A stretch of DNA of 64,000 nucleotides from SIG78 sp045585955 (GTDB lineage: Bacteria; Verrucomicrobiota; Lentisphaeria; Victivallales; Victivallaceae), in NCBI GenBank assembly GCA_045585955.1, contig JAZMZK010000085.1, positions 1 through 64,000 on the forward strand, read 5' to 3'. The notes below the pieces were generated by a model, which was not told where the DNA came from, ran no database searches, and was given only the letters and a program-made list of their open reading frames with translations. Of the stretch, positions 8,956 to 18,045 are shown piece after piece. Every line of letters begins with the position of its first letter. The stretch's first letter is position 1. The position numbers and the translations under genes were made by a program.

Positions 8956-9028
8956 CTTTTCAAAACTTAAAGGGCATTTATCTATTTGTGTACAAATAGA
9001 TAAATGCCAATAAAAGGTTTGGAAAAGG
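8956..9028. repeat. Long inverted repeat with a perfect 17+17 bp core
   Basis: The core arms GGCATTTATCTATTTGT (8973-8989) and its exact complement (8992-9008) are separated by only 2 nt. The flanks extend the symmetry imperfectly (CTTTTCAAAACTT... left, AAGGTTTGGAAAAG right). There is no T-run after it and a terminator already lies just upstream, so it is not an ordinary terminator. Confidence 0.8.
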
Positions 9029-9072
9029 GTGATGGGGTTCCGTCTTCGCCCTCCGGGCTACGCCGTGACAAG

Positions 9073-9125
9073 TTGGGGAAGAGGGAAAGAACCTTTCCTC
9101 AAAAAGGTTTTTCCCTCTTTCCCAA
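9073..9125. repeat. 23-bp stem inverted repeat upstream of proC
   Basis: Left arm 9073-9096 and right arm 9103-9125 pair with one G-T and one single-base bulge, around a 6-nt loop (CCTCAA). Between this and the previous repeat lies GCCCTCCGGGC. The 8906-9166 gap contains only these structures and no gene. Confidence 0.8.
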
Positions 9126-9181
9126 GGCTCCCATATCAACCTTTATCGGGAACAAAGCATTTTAATAAAAGGATTTTTATT

Positions 9182-9985
9182 ATGAGTAATGACAAAATCG
9201 GATTTCTGGGCGCCGGGCGCATGGCAACTGCTATTGCCGGGGGCATGGTCAAAAAAAGTTTTTCCGCAGCGGAAGTTATGGCATATGATTGTTCTGCCGC
9301 TGCCGGACAGGCATTTGCGAAAACTGTCGGGGCTGCACTGTGTGCTGACCCGCAGGAGATGGCGCTCCAATGCGATACATTGCTTTTGGCGGTCAAACCG
9401 CAGTATTTGACCGAAGCACTCAAACCGCTGAACGGTATGCTCAAAGATAAATTGATCATTTCGATCGTTGCCGGGGTAACACTGGAAAAGCTTGGAGCAT
9501 TGACTGGAGCATCGCGTATCGTGCGAGTAATGCCCAATACTCCGGCTTTGATCGGCGCCGGGTGCGGTGCTTATGCTGTGTCGCCTTCGGCAAGTGAAAA
9601 TGACCGGGCGCTGGCTGAAAAAATCCTTGACTCGATCGGCGGATTTTTCCTGCTTGAAGAAAAAATGCTTGATGCCGTAACGGCGGTATCCGGCTGCGGG
9701 CCTGCTTATGTTTACGAACTTATTCAGGCGATGGCTGATGGCGGTGTTACTTTAGGTTTGCCACGCGAGTTGGCGAAAAAGCTGGCTGCTGCAACAGTAA
9801 AAGGCGCAGCGGCAATGGTGTTGGAAAGCAATACGCACCCGACGGAACTGCGCGATCAGGTCTGTTCGCCGGGCGGTTCTACGATTTGTGCAGTGAATCA
9901 TCTTGCCAGTAAAGGATTCAACGGTACTGTTGTTGAGGCAGAGCTGGCGGCGTATAAGCGTTCGGTGGAGCTGGGAAAAGCTTAA
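9182..9985 (+). CDS. proC: Pyrroline-5-carboxylate reductase
   Basis: 267 residues, a normal ProC length. It reduces 1-pyrroline-5-carboxylate to L-proline with NAD(P)H, the last step of proline synthesis, in the cytoplasm. The N-terminal Rossmann motif is IGFLGAGRMATAIAGG. The family signature is at AVSGCGPAYVYELIQAMADGG, with LRDQVCSPGGSTICAV near the C-terminus. The frame is open upstream to 9029, but the extension reads through the hairpin repeat and is not protein-like. ATG 9182 with AAAAGGA is the better start. Confidence 0.96.
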   Translation: MSNDKIGFLGAGRMATAIAGGMVKKSFSAAEVMAYDCSAAAGQAFAKTVGAALCADPQEMALQCDTLLLAVKPQYLTEALKPLNGMLKDKLIISIVAGVTLEKLGALTGASRIVRVMPNTPALIGAGCGAYAVSPSASENDRALAEKILDSIGGFFLLEEKMLDAVTAVSGCGPAYVYELIQAMADGGVTLGLPRELAKKLAAATVKGAAAMVLESNTHPTELRDQVCSPGGSTICAVNHLASKGFNGTVVEAELAAYKRSVELGKA

Positions 9986-10022
9986 AAACAGAAAAAACGG
10001 GGGACGGAAGCAGAGATAGTTG

Positions 10023-10868
10023 ATGAATGGACTTTTGACCCTCATAACAGAGATTTTTCTGCTGCTTTTACTGTTGGCGGCGTTTTTGGGCTTGTTGAGT
10101 ATGTATCGGAAGCTCAAGCGTAAAAAGCAGGAGTTTGAGCAGGAAATTGTTGAGCTGGAAGAACACCGGGAGTTTTTGCATGATGCCGGAGAACGATTGT
10201 TGGAGCTGAAAAAAGCTTTGGCACTTGAACAGGAGAAAAACAATAAACTTCTGCATAATATATTGCCGGAAAAAGTGGTCAAAGATTTGCAGGACAAAGG
10301 CGAAAGTCAGCCAGAACGCTTTGAACATACGGCAGTGTTTTTTGCCGATATAGTCAATTTTACCGGTATTGTTCCGGAGATGGAACCGGAAGAACTGCTG
10401 ATCGAACTTAACGATATATTTGGTATTTTTGACCGTATTTTTACTGAACACAACTGCGAGCGCATAAAAACTGTTGGCGACGCATATATGGCAGTAGCCG
10501 GATTGCATAAAAACAGCGGCAATCCTGAAGTTGATATATTGCAGGCTGCACTGGAAGTGCGGGAGGCTTTGATTGTTCGCAACAATCGAGCCGACAGCAG
10601 AAAGTGGCAGATGCGTTTCGGCGTAAATTCAGGCCCGGTAATAGGCGGAATAGTTGGGCGTGAAAAATATATATACGATATTTTTGGCGATACGGTGAAT
10701 ATAGCTTCCAGAATAGAACATCTTTCAGAGGCTATGAAAATAAATGTTCCGGAAAAAGTCTATCGGGCTGTCCAGGATTATTTTGAGTTTGAAAGTCGGG
10801 GGAAGATCCAGATCAGAGGCAGGGGCGAAACAGAAATGTATTTTCTCAAAGGTGTAAAAAATCCATGA
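10023..10868 (+). CDS. Membrane-anchored class III adenylate cyclase
   Basis: 281 residues. One N-terminal transmembrane helix (ITEIFLLLLLLAAFLGLLSMY, about 8-28) is followed by a coiled coil (30-75), the transducer element LLHNILPEKVVKDL and a class III cyclase domain. Catalytic residues are complete: metal Asp D109 (FADIVNFTG) and D153 (KTVGDAYMA), adenine-selecting K149 and D219 (YDIFGDTVN), transition-state N226 and R230. The Lys/Asp pair predicts cAMP rather than cGMP. There is no periplasmic sensor domain, so control must come through the helix, the coiled coil or partners. A TTG at 10020 precedes ATG 10023. Its stop overlaps the next start by 4 nt. Confidence 0.9.
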   Translation: MNGLLTLITEIFLLLLLLAAFLGLLSMYRKLKRKKQEFEQEIVELEEHREFLHDAGERLLELKKALALEQEKNNKLLHNILPEKVVKDLQDKGESQPERFEHTAVFFADIVNFTGIVPEMEPEELLIELNDIFGIFDRIFTEHNCERIKTVGDAYMAVAGLHKNSGNPEVDILQAALEVREALIVRNNRADSRKWQMRFGVNSGPVIGGIVGREKYIYDIFGDTVNIASRIEHLSEAMKINVPEKVYRAVQDYFEFESRGKIQIRGRGETEMYFLKGVKNP

Positions 10869-11911
10869 GTATAGCATTTTTACCACGATATTGCCAGCTT
10901 GGCGCATCCAGCCGTTGCCGGTTTTATATGTATTTTTCTGAATGGAAAAATACTGCCCCGCAGGATGATATCGTAATTTATCCGGGCTTCAGCGATGATT
11001 ATTTGCGTAAACTTTATGCACTCGGACGGGTCGGCAAATTGGCTAAAGCTAAAGAGTTTCTGCATATGTTATATCGTGCATTGCGGCTGCCGGAAAATTT
11101 GATCATCGAATATGAACTGGTTCCCGGTTTGCCGTATAAATATGAAAAACTCCTGCTGAAAAACCGCAAATATATATTGAATTTTGACGATAATGTGTGG
11201 GTGAAATATTCCAACTCCCCGGCTTTGCAGGATAAATATGATTCTCTGTGCCGTAATGCTTCCGGAGTAATTGTTGCCAATGAATATCTTTACAATAAGG
11301 TTGCCGGACTTAATGATAATATCATACTTATTCCCACTGTTGTTGATTTGGCAGAGTACAACGCTGTGACTGTGGAAAAATTTGATGTTTTTACAGTTGC
11401 ATGGATCGGTACACCGGTAACTTATAAATATCTGGAAGATTTTCAGGATGTTTTGCAGAAAATTTTTAATAAACCCGACCGGCGGCTGCTGGTTATTGCC
11501 GATAAAGAATTAGGGAACAGGCGCGCATTGAAAAATGTCAATGCTGAATATGTAAGCTGGTCAGCTGATCGCGAATGTGAATATCTGAAGCGTTCGCATG
11601 CCGGAATAATGCCGTTGACTGATGATGAATTTTCGCGCGGTAAATCTGCGTATAAACTTTTGCAATGTCAGGCTGCCGGTCTGCCGCTGGCGGCTTCGCC
11701 GGTAGGCGAAAACAAAAATGTGGTCATTCCCGGAAAAAACGGTTTTTTACCCGAAAGCGTTGAAGAGTGGCAAGCTGCATTTGATTTATTGCAGTACAAT
11801 GAAAAGTTATATGATTCATACAGTAAACAAGCAGCTGCAATGGCGTATGAATATTCTTTGCAGAAGTATTTTTCGATATATAAAGAGTTTGTAAATAAAG
11901 TGTTAGCTTGA
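10865..11911 (+). CDS. Glycosyltransferase family 4-like protein
   Basis: 348 residues with a GT-B layout. The N-terminal half carries LIIEYELVPGLPY and YILNFDDNVWVKY. The hinge is near IILIPTVVDLAEYN. The C-terminal half has FTVAWIGTPVTYKYLED and a nucleotide-sugar region, HAGIMPLTDDEFSRGKSAYKLLQCQAAGLPLAASPVGEN, where GKSAYKLLQ...G.P...S.VG is the usual GT4 pattern. No membrane segment, so it probably works on the cytoplasmic face on a lipid- or LPS-linked sugar. The acceptor is unknown. The 4-nt ATGA overlap with the cyclase gene suggests translational coupling. Confidence 0.8.
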   Translation: MSIAFLPRYCQLGASSRCRFYMYFSEWKNTAPQDDIVIYPGFSDDYLRKLYALGRVGKLAKAKEFLHMLYRALRLPENLIIEYELVPGLPYKYEKLLLKNRKYILNFDDNVWVKYSNSPALQDKYDSLCRNASGVIVANEYLYNKVAGLNDNIILIPTVVDLAEYNAVTVEKFDVFTVAWIGTPVTYKYLEDFQDVLQKIFNKPDRRLLVIADKELGNRRALKNVNAEYVSWSADRECEYLKRSHAGIMPLTDDEFSRGKSAYKLLQCQAAGLPLAASPVGENKNVVIPGKNGFLPESVEEWQAAFDLLQYNEKLYDSYSKQAAAMAYEYSLQKYFSIYKEFVNKVLA

Positions 11912-11930
11912 TTACAGAAAGAGGGCCTCT

Positions 11931-13376
11931 ATGAATTGGGAAGAGCTTTTTTGTGTGGAAGTTGCGCCAATGCCGGCTGTGGTTGTCATTTTTGGCGCAA
12001 CGGGCGATTTGGCACAGCGCAAGTTGTTTCCGGCGTTGAGAAATTTACATGACCGCAGACTTTTCAATGAAAATTCCTGTATTATTGCTTGCGGCAGACG
12101 GGAGTTTGATGATCGCAGTTTCTGTAATATGCTGGGGGGGGAGGAAGCTTTTCTGGAACACATAAGTTATTGCCGTGGCGATAATAATGATGATGAACTT
12201 TACGAAAAGCTCAAAAGCATGATCAACGATTTCTCCCGGCAATGTGATTTGCCGTGCAATAAACTTTTTTACCTGGCTTTGGCGGCAGATGATATGCTCA
12301 ATGTGTGCAGAAAACTCTCAGAACACGGCTTGACAGAAGAAGTTGATGCCGGTACATGGGCGCATGTCATTTTTGAAAAGCCTTTTGGTTATGATCTGGA
12401 ATCAGCAAGGTTTCTCAATGGCGAATTACATAAATATCTTGCAGAAGAACAAATTTACCGGATAGATCATTATTTGGGTAAAGAAACTGTACAGAATATA
12501 CTTATGCTGCGGTTTGCCAATGTTATTTTTGAGCCATTGTGGCGGGCTGAATTTATTGATCATGTGGAAATTACAGCAGCTGAATCTTTAGGTGTGGAAC
12601 AGCGGGGCAATTACTATGACCATGCCGGAGCTTTGAGGGATATGTTTCAAAATCACATGTTACAGCTGTTGTGTCTTACTGCAATGGAAGTACCTGTAAG
12701 TTTTGCCGCCGATGCTGTCCGCAATGAAAAGACCAAACTTTTGCAGGCGATCCGCCCGTTTGATCTTGCTTCGCTTGATGAAAATTTGATCCGGGGGCAA
12801 TATACCGGTTACCGGAACGAAAAAAATGTTGATCCGGATTCCTGCACCGAAACCTATGTGGCTGCCAAAATAATGATTGATAACTGGCGGTGGCGCAATG
12901 TGCCTTTTTATATGCGGTCGGGTAAAAAATTAAAGACTAAGAAAAGTGAAATTGCTGTAACTTTCAAAAATATTCCTCATAGTATATTTTCAGGTATATC
13001 CCCGGAACTGCTGGGCGGAAATTCTTTGGTTTTAAGTATTTATCCTACCGAGGGGATCGAACTTGCTATTCAAGCCAAAAAACCGGGACCAAAGCTTTGT
13101 ATTGGCCGCATGACTTTGAATGTTGATTATAATTTACTGGGCAAAACACCTGTCGACAATGCTTATGAACGCTTGCTGCTGGATGCTTTGCTGGGGGATC
13201 CTACTTTGTTTATCCGCAGTGATTTTATTGAAGAAGCATGGAAATTGCTGACCCCGGTAATCAATATCTGGCAGCAGGGCAGGGGGAGTCTTGAGTATTA
13301 TCCGGCTGGCAGCGAAGGACCTGCCGGCGCTGAAAAACTCATAGCTCCGGCAAGTTGGCGCAGTTTGGTTTTATAA
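11931..13376 (+). CDS. zwf: Glucose-6-phosphate 1-dehydrogenase
   Basis: 481 residues, typical length. It oxidises glucose 6-phosphate to 6-phosphogluconolactone with NADP+ and opens the oxidative pentose phosphate pathway. Visible signatures: dinucleotide fold VVIFGATGDLAQRKLFPAL, the active-site motif RIDHYLGKETVQNI, and EKPFGYDLESA. The C-terminus has the usual NAYERLLLDALLGDPTLFIR and EEAWKLLTP. ATG 11931 has AGAGGG about 6 nt upstream. The 128 bp to the convergent glycosidase gene hold no strong terminator. Confidence 0.97.
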   Translation: MNWEELFCVEVAPMPAVVVIFGATGDLAQRKLFPALRNLHDRRLFNENSCIIACGRREFDDRSFCNMLGGEEAFLEHISYCRGDNNDDELYEKLKSMINDFSRQCDLPCNKLFYLALAADDMLNVCRKLSEHGLTEEVDAGTWAHVIFEKPFGYDLESARFLNGELHKYLAEEQIYRIDHYLGKETVQNILMLRFANVIFEPLWRAEFIDHVEITAAESLGVEQRGNYYDHAGALRDMFQNHMLQLLCLTAMEVPVSFAADAVRNEKTKLLQAIRPFDLASLDENLIRGQYTGYRNEKNVDPDSCTETYVAAKIMIDNWRWRNVPFYMRSGKKLKTKKSEIAVTFKNIPHSIFSGISPELLGGNSLVLSIYPTEGIELAIQAKKPGPKLCIGRMTLNVDYNLLGKTPVDNAYERLLLDALLGDPTLFIRSDFIEEAWKLLTPVINIWQQGRGSLEYYPAGSEGPAGAEKLIAPASWRSLVL

Positions 13377-13504
13377 TGCTCTGTCCCCAATAATATCATG
13401 CTTTTGAAAGATAAAAAATATTGCTTGATGGAGCTTCCTCAAAAAAAGTTTAATTTTTGAAAAATCCCGCAATTTATCACTCCAGCATGGTGATCTGGGC
13501 AAAG

Positions 13505-14398
13505 TTAAAAGAATTTGGAGAAAAGCTCCTGCAAAGAACCTTTGTATATACCGGTTATCCAATCCAGAACTCCCTGCTGATTGCCGCCGCCCCAATAAGC
13601 TTTTAAGCCTTCGGGCGTTTCCAGAAATTCCGCATCCGAAGCGTTGATTTCGTACACATCCGGGTGATTGACCGGGTCGGGCCGGTGGGAATAATCCGGA
13701 GAGATCACCGGGCGTTTGCCATATTCCCAGTTGATCAAATCTTTACTGCGGGCAATGCTGGTGTCGTAGTTCAAAGCTCCGGTTTGGGGATTGGTGAACT
13801 CTCTGACCCAGCAGACATAATAGAAGCGATCTTCGGGCATATAATAAATGGCAGGGCCCCCGGCGTAATGATCTTTGGCAAAAACGGCATCGGGTATCCG
13901 CTCCCAATTTTTCAAATCCTTGGATTTCAAAAAGTAAAAGGTAAAGGGCGGATACTTTGGATCGTTGTGCTCATACAAAAGAATGTACTCGCTGCCGTTG
14001 TAAGTTGCAGCAGTATTGTATAAATAAAAATCATGCTTTACCACCAGTTCCGGCGTTGTCCAGTTTACGAGATCGTCGGAACTGGTTACATAAATAGCGT
14101 GAGCATCCCACTTGCCCGGAGTCATGGTGGCACCGAAACAGTAACAGCGGTCGTTGGCGGTGTAGGCTTCAATAAAGTAATGGTTGTGCATTACCCGGGT
14201 AATTGGTTGATTGGTTTCTACATCAATGATTTCGCCGCAATCCGGTTCACCGGGCTTTAAAGAGCCATTGATAGCTGACCGGTTAAGCAGAATATACTCT
14301 TTGCCTTTGAAGTAAAACGGGGTGATTTCTCCGGCATCGCCGAATTTAAGAAAGTGCCGGACATTTTCCCATTCCGGCCCATGTGGAGAGTGATTCAT
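13505..14398 (-). CDS. Beta-propeller glycosidase-like protein (GH43/GH32 clan type)
   Basis: 297 residues, last gene of the four-gene minus-strand operon. It has repeated propeller blades, each with an aromatic strand pattern: EITPFYFKGKEYILLNR, AIYVTSSDDLVNWTTPELV, FYFLKSKDLKNWERI, SIARSKDLINWEYGKRPVI. The S/K-D-L-x-x-W repeats are typical of GH43/GH32-related five-bladed propellers. I cannot place the catalytic acids, so family number and activity are open. There is no signal peptide. I take ATG 14398 (MNHSPHGPEW) because AGGGAG lies 7 nt upstream; the longer ATG at 14425 lacks a site. Confidence 0.7.
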   Translation of the reverse strand: MNHSPHGPEWENVRHFLKFGDAGEITPFYFKGKEYILLNRSAINGSLKPGEPDCGEIIDVETNQPITRVMHNHYFIEAYTANDRCYCFGATMTPGKWDAHAIYVTSSDDLVNWTTPELVVKHDFYLYNTAATYNGSEYILLYEHNDPKYPPFTFYFLKSKDLKNWERIPDAVFAKDHYAGGPAIYYMPEDRFYYVCWVREFTNPQTGALNYDTSIARSKDLINWEYGKRPVISPDYSHRPDPVNHPDVYEINASDAEFLETPEGLKAYWGGGNQQGVLDWITGIYKGSLQELFSKFF

Positions 14399-14463
14399 AA
14401 ACAGCTCCCTGAAAAAATCCGGCATATAATTTTACGCAATATACCGGATTCATAAGGTTATTT

Positions 14464-15060
14464 TTATTCGGTTTCAGTCAGCACCAGGTCATCCAGCCAG
14501 ATAGTTCCCGGCTGATTGTAAACATTGATGCGGAAGTTGATATACGCCGGTTTATTTTTGCCGGTATATTTGGCGGCAACTTTGGCAAAATCTTCGGGGG
14601 TGAAGATCTTTTCAAATTTGAACCAGTCCCGGCTGCCGGGTTTGATGTCACTTATAGCAAGTCCGGCACTGTTGCCGCCGCTGGCGGTGCATCCCCATAA
14701 ACCGATAAAGGGCAGGTAATAACGCTTGCCGTCAGCTTTGGTGACCAGATTTTCGTACTTGACCCAGCCGGTAAGTTTCAGCGGGTGTTTGAAATCTTCC
14801 ACGTTGATTTTGATTTGAATAAAGGATACATAATCTTTATCGCAGCCGGAGATGCACAAACTGGCTTTTCCGCCGTGAAAGACGGTGGTATCCTGTTTGT
14901 AATATTTGTGCTTACTTGCCGGATTTCTTGTAAAGCCGGGGATGAGTTTACCCTTGAACACTTCAAAGTCTGCTCCTTTAAGCAGGTTTTCTTCTTCGGC
15001 AGCATTAACTGCGGTCAAGGCTGTGCAGGCAACCAGAGCCAACAAAAATTTTTTCAACAT
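14464..15060 (-). CDS. Secreted carbohydrate-binding-module-like protein
   Basis: 198 residues with a signal peptide (MLKKFLLALVACTALTAVNA) and then one jelly-roll-like domain. NLLKGADFEVFKGKLIPGF opens it, FHGGKASLCISG and LTGWVKYENL follow, and PGTIWLDDLVLTE ends it. That opening and the xxWLDDLxL end are characteristic of CBM4/9-type modules attached to glycosidases. No catalytic domain is attached, so it may capture glycan for the neighbouring enzymes. It lies 27 nt after the DUF4838 gene and 65 nt before the propeller gene. Substrate unknown. Confidence 0.7.
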   Translation of the reverse strand: MLKKFLLALVACTALTAVNAAEEENLLKGADFEVFKGKLIPGFTRNPASKHKYYKQDTTVFHGGKASLCISGCDKDYVSFIQIKINVEDFKHPLKLTGWVKYENLVTKADGKRYYLPFIGLWGCTASGGNSAGLAISDIKPGSRDWFKFEKIFTPEDFAKVAAKYTGKNKPAYINFRINVYNQPGTIWLDDLVLTETE

Positions 15061-15087
15061 AATTTTTCCTTTCTTTATATTATGTAT

Positions 15088-17283
15088 TTAATCTTGGACA
15101 ACAATTACCCGTTCAACAAAAATACCATCCGGCTTGGTGGAGCCTTTTACATAGGTCGGGCCGGTGAATTTAAGGGAAACCCACACTTCCCGGGGATTAT
15201 CCAGCAATATGCCGGTGCGGGCTTTGCGGAAATACACACAAATCGTCCATGACCAGTGGATGTGGAACCGCAAATTCTGGGTCAGTACATATTTACCCAT
15301 ATTGTACCAGTGGTATTTTTCATCCTGCGGAATATCTTTGGCTTCAAATTTCGAATCCATCAGGCGGCGTTTTGCCAACGGTGCCGTGGAGTCATACATG
15401 CCGTAGGTTACCGGCAGCGAGTGCATGGCTCTCTTGTGGGCAGCGGGATTGAAATTCCGGGCGAGTCCGAAGGCTTTGCCGCTGCTGGCTTCCGGGTCAT
15501 CGACCACATTATGCGTGTAGGCACCCCATGGATTGAAGTCCATCCAATGGAAATCAGTTATAGTTTTGCCTTTGAACTGTTCAGGGATGGGGAATGGCAT
15601 GGCACGATAGATCGCTTCGTGCACATCCATTTTTGCTAACGCACCTTTTTTGGTGTATTTGGGATGCCAGCGGACATATTTCTGATCATAAAATTCTGTT
15701 TTGTTCTTTCTCCACCGCTTGATCAATGCTTCTTTATCTTTGATCAAATGCCCGAGTTTATCCTGCTGACGCAGCAGCGACGAGTCGATAACTATGCGTT
15801 CCCAATGCACATGCTGCAAACTGCGCGGATCGTCGGCAACCAGCTTTTCGGCTTCATCCAGAAGTTGGTTGGCTGTTTTATAGAATTCTTCATCCTGAAA
15901 GAACTTCATGTTGGGCAGATCTGCCCATTCCCGTACCATCTGCCGTTTTTCCAGATACTCCAGATAGCGGGTCATGACCGCAGCGGCTTTGCCATAGTAG
16001 CCTTTCATAAATATTTCGGTGGTCTTTGCCATATCCAGATCAGGATCAACGGTCAATTTGCTGAAAAGGTAGTATTGGAACATGTAAAAACAGCGTTCCA
16101 CATTATTTTCGTTTTCTGCAAAGTAGCGGAAAACATTGAGTTTACGGCAGAATTGCATCTCTTTCTGCAATGTACTGCGGCAGCGGATATAAGGCCAGTA
16201 TTCATCGCCTTCGTAGGTTCGCCAATAGCTCCACAGTGCCAGATTAGAGGTGTGTTCAGCCCACTTTTGCATAACTTTGCCATTGGGTTTATCCGGCAGC
16301 AGCGGTGCGGCGATGGTGCTGTTGCAGCTTTGCATGATGATTTTCGGGTGAGCCTTGATGGTCTTGGGGGGCTTCTGGGTATACTGATATGCCAGAGATT
16401 GTATGTAAATATCCGGATAATCTTTTTCAATGGCTGCCGCCACCTGATTGAGGAAGTGGAGCAAAAGACCGCTTACACTCTCTTCGGCATCAATGATTTT
16501 TTTACAATTTTTGCATGTGCAGTAACCGGAACCGCCATCCTGCTGACTTATGTCGTATACGATAGGGTAAATGCTGCTGGCCTGGCGGTCTTTTTCGATA
16601 AACTCCCGCAAAACCTTTACCGTAAGCTCCACCGAACGGGGATTACTCCAGCAGATGTGATCGCGGTTGCCCCGCACAAAAGGTGCATCTTTGGGGAATT
16701 TTTCTGCATATTTGGGGATAGAGTGGGTGCGTTGCGGCGAGCCGAACTTGGGGCAGGTTTCGCTGTAACCGTTGCCGTAGTTGATCTTGCGGTGCAAATT
16801 GTAAGCTCCGCCGGTGATCTGGGGCCAGCTTATCCACATATCACGCATCCGCATAGCGGGTTTGAAGCGCTCTTTGATCGCCGGAAGTTTCCAGTTTTTA
16901 TTGGGGACAAAGTAATCGGTATCCTGTGCTATATAGTGGTAATTCAGATATTTTTCGATAAATTCGTAAACACCCCATGCCGTGCCGGATACATCGCCGG
17001 TAATGACCAATTCGTTGCCGTTGCTTTCCAGACACCACTCTTCGGGCTTGAGGTCGGAGGGTTTTTTGAACCACTTTGCCCGGCTGGCAGCACTGCCGAT
17101 GTAGATCTTGTAGGGCGAAGCGGCAAACTTCTGCCCGGTAACTTTTTCGTAAGCAGCTTTAAGGTCGCTTACCGCTTTTTTCTCGACCCGGGTGGCACTC
17201 AACTTCATGGAGATCTCTCCGGCATTGAGCAACCCGGCACAACTGCCGGCGATCACGGCGGCAGTCAACACAAACTTATTCAT
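15088..17283 (-). CDS. Secreted DUF4838-family protein (alpha-glucuronidase-like N-terminus)
   Basis: 731 residues with a signal peptide (MNKFVLTAAVIAGSCAGLLNAG). Residues about 25-130 resemble the N-terminal domain seen in alpha-glucuronidases and related GH families (ELVITGDVSGTAWGVYEFIEKYL). The central region matches DUF4838: ISQQDGGSGYCTCKNCKKI with C255, C257 and C260, then a barrel-like stretch with YIQSLAYQYT and LALWSYWRTY. DUF4838 proteins are common in polysaccharide loci of PVC bacteria and Bacteroidota and are thought to be glycosidases, but the activity is not known. Second gene of the operon, 27 nt after the pseudopilin. Confidence 0.82.
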   Translation of the reverse strand: MNKFVLTAAVIAGSCAGLLNAGEISMKLSATRVEKKAVSDLKAAYEKVTGQKFAASPYKIYIGSAASRAKWFKKPSDLKPEEWCLESNGNELVITGDVSGTAWGVYEFIEKYLNYHYIAQDTDYFVPNKNWKLPAIKERFKPAMRMRDMWISWPQITGGAYNLHRKINYGNGYSETCPKFGSPQRTHSIPKYAEKFPKDAPFVRGNRDHICWSNPRSVELTVKVLREFIEKDRQASSIYPIVYDISQQDGGSGYCTCKNCKKIIDAEESVSGLLLHFLNQVAAAIEKDYPDIYIQSLAYQYTQKPPKTIKAHPKIIMQSCNSTIAAPLLPDKPNGKVMQKWAEHTSNLALWSYWRTYEGDEYWPYIRCRSTLQKEMQFCRKLNVFRYFAENENNVERCFYMFQYYLFSKLTVDPDLDMAKTTEIFMKGYYGKAAAVMTRYLEYLEKRQMVREWADLPNMKFFQDEEFYKTANQLLDEAEKLVADDPRSLQHVHWERIVIDSSLLRQQDKLGHLIKDKEALIKRWRKNKTEFYDQKYVRWHPKYTKKGALAKMDVHEAIYRAMPFPIPEQFKGKTITDFHWMDFNPWGAYTHNVVDDPEASSGKAFGLARNFNPAAHKRAMHSLPVTYGMYDSTAPLAKRRLMDSKFEAKDIPQDEKYHWYNMGKYVLTQNLRFHIHWSWTICVYFRKARTGILLDNPREVWVSLKFTGPTYVKGSTKPDGIFVERVIVVQD

Positions 17284-17310
17284 ACTATCTCCTTAAATAT
17301 ATTAAGTTTA

Positions 17311-18000
17311 TCAATAATCAAACCATTTGCCGGTGTTGGCGGAATCAAGATCCCAAAGTATCTCTTTGGGGGCAAATGTTTCTACATGTCCATCGACCAT
17401 TGCGTAATTGGTGCGTCCGCCGTGGCGGGTGCCGTCAAACCGGGCGTTTATATCCGGATCGGTAGCCTTAATGACCTTGCCCGTTGAAGAGTCCGACCCA
17501 TAGTTGTAGCAGTGGACCAAAACTGTTCCGGAGGGCAGAGCAAAAGAACCCATACGGCGAACCGGGTATTTTGCATCGCCATTGGAACCGCTGATCCAGT
17601 AATTCAGACCGCAAAGAGAGTATCCGCCCTGATTGCTGGGGCAGCGCAATGCCGCGATCCTGCCGCCGGTAAGGTCACTCCATGCGGCATTGGGCAATCC
17701 GAATTCGTTACGCAGTACCAGCGGGAACGCCATAGTCGTCCAATTTGTAGAAATCTTTTTGGCTTGGGCGGAACACATGGTAATATAGTCCTGATTGTTA
17801 TCAGCATACATTGATATAAAAAGTGCAAGATTTTTTACCTTGGATACGCAATCTGCCGCCCGTGCCCGTTCCCGGGCTGCCGAAAGTGCGGGCAGCAGCA
17901 TTGCCGCCAATATAGCGATAATGGCGATAACTACCAATAGTTCGATCAAAGTGAATTTCTCTCCCCCGGAACATACTCTGTGCGAAAACGATTTTTTCAT
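17311..18000 (-). CDS. Type II secretion-type pseudopilin with H-x9-DG signature
   Basis: 229 residues. A short basic leader ending in GGEK is followed by FTLIELLVVIAIIAILAAML, a canonical prepilin helix with Glu at position 5 of the mature protein. The globular part has CVSKVKNLALFISMYADNNQDYI and ends with RHGGRTNYAMVDGHVE, the H-x9-DG signature of pseudopilins that are abundant in Lentisphaerota and Planctomycetota. A prepilin peptidase would cleave before Phe and methylate it. ATG 18000 follows AGGAGAT; an upstream ATG at 18081 lies upstream of the promoter. First gene of a glycosidase operon, so it may serve in export or surface display of the products. That role is inference. Confidence 0.9.
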   Translation of the reverse strand: MKKSFSHRVCSGGEKFTLIELLVVIAIIAILAAMLLPALSAARERARAADCVSKVKNLALFISMYADNNQDYITMCSAQAKKISTNWTTMAFPLVLRNEFGLPNAAWSDLTGGRIAALRCPSNQGGYSLCGLNYWISGSNGDAKYPVRRMGSFALPSGTVLVHCYNYGSDSSTGKVIKATDPDINARFDGTRHGGRTNYAMVDGHVETFAPKEILWDLDSANTGKWFDY

Positions 18001-18045
18001 GCCATCTCCTTTTTTTTTTTGATGTGGATTTAGTGGTACAGAGCT

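Noticed and set aside
15664..17487. 607-residue plus-strand open frame
   Set aside because: It lies antisense to the DUF4838 and pseudopilin genes, which have signal peptides, ribosome sites and family motifs. Its translation is Phe/Ile-rich without any recognisable domain.
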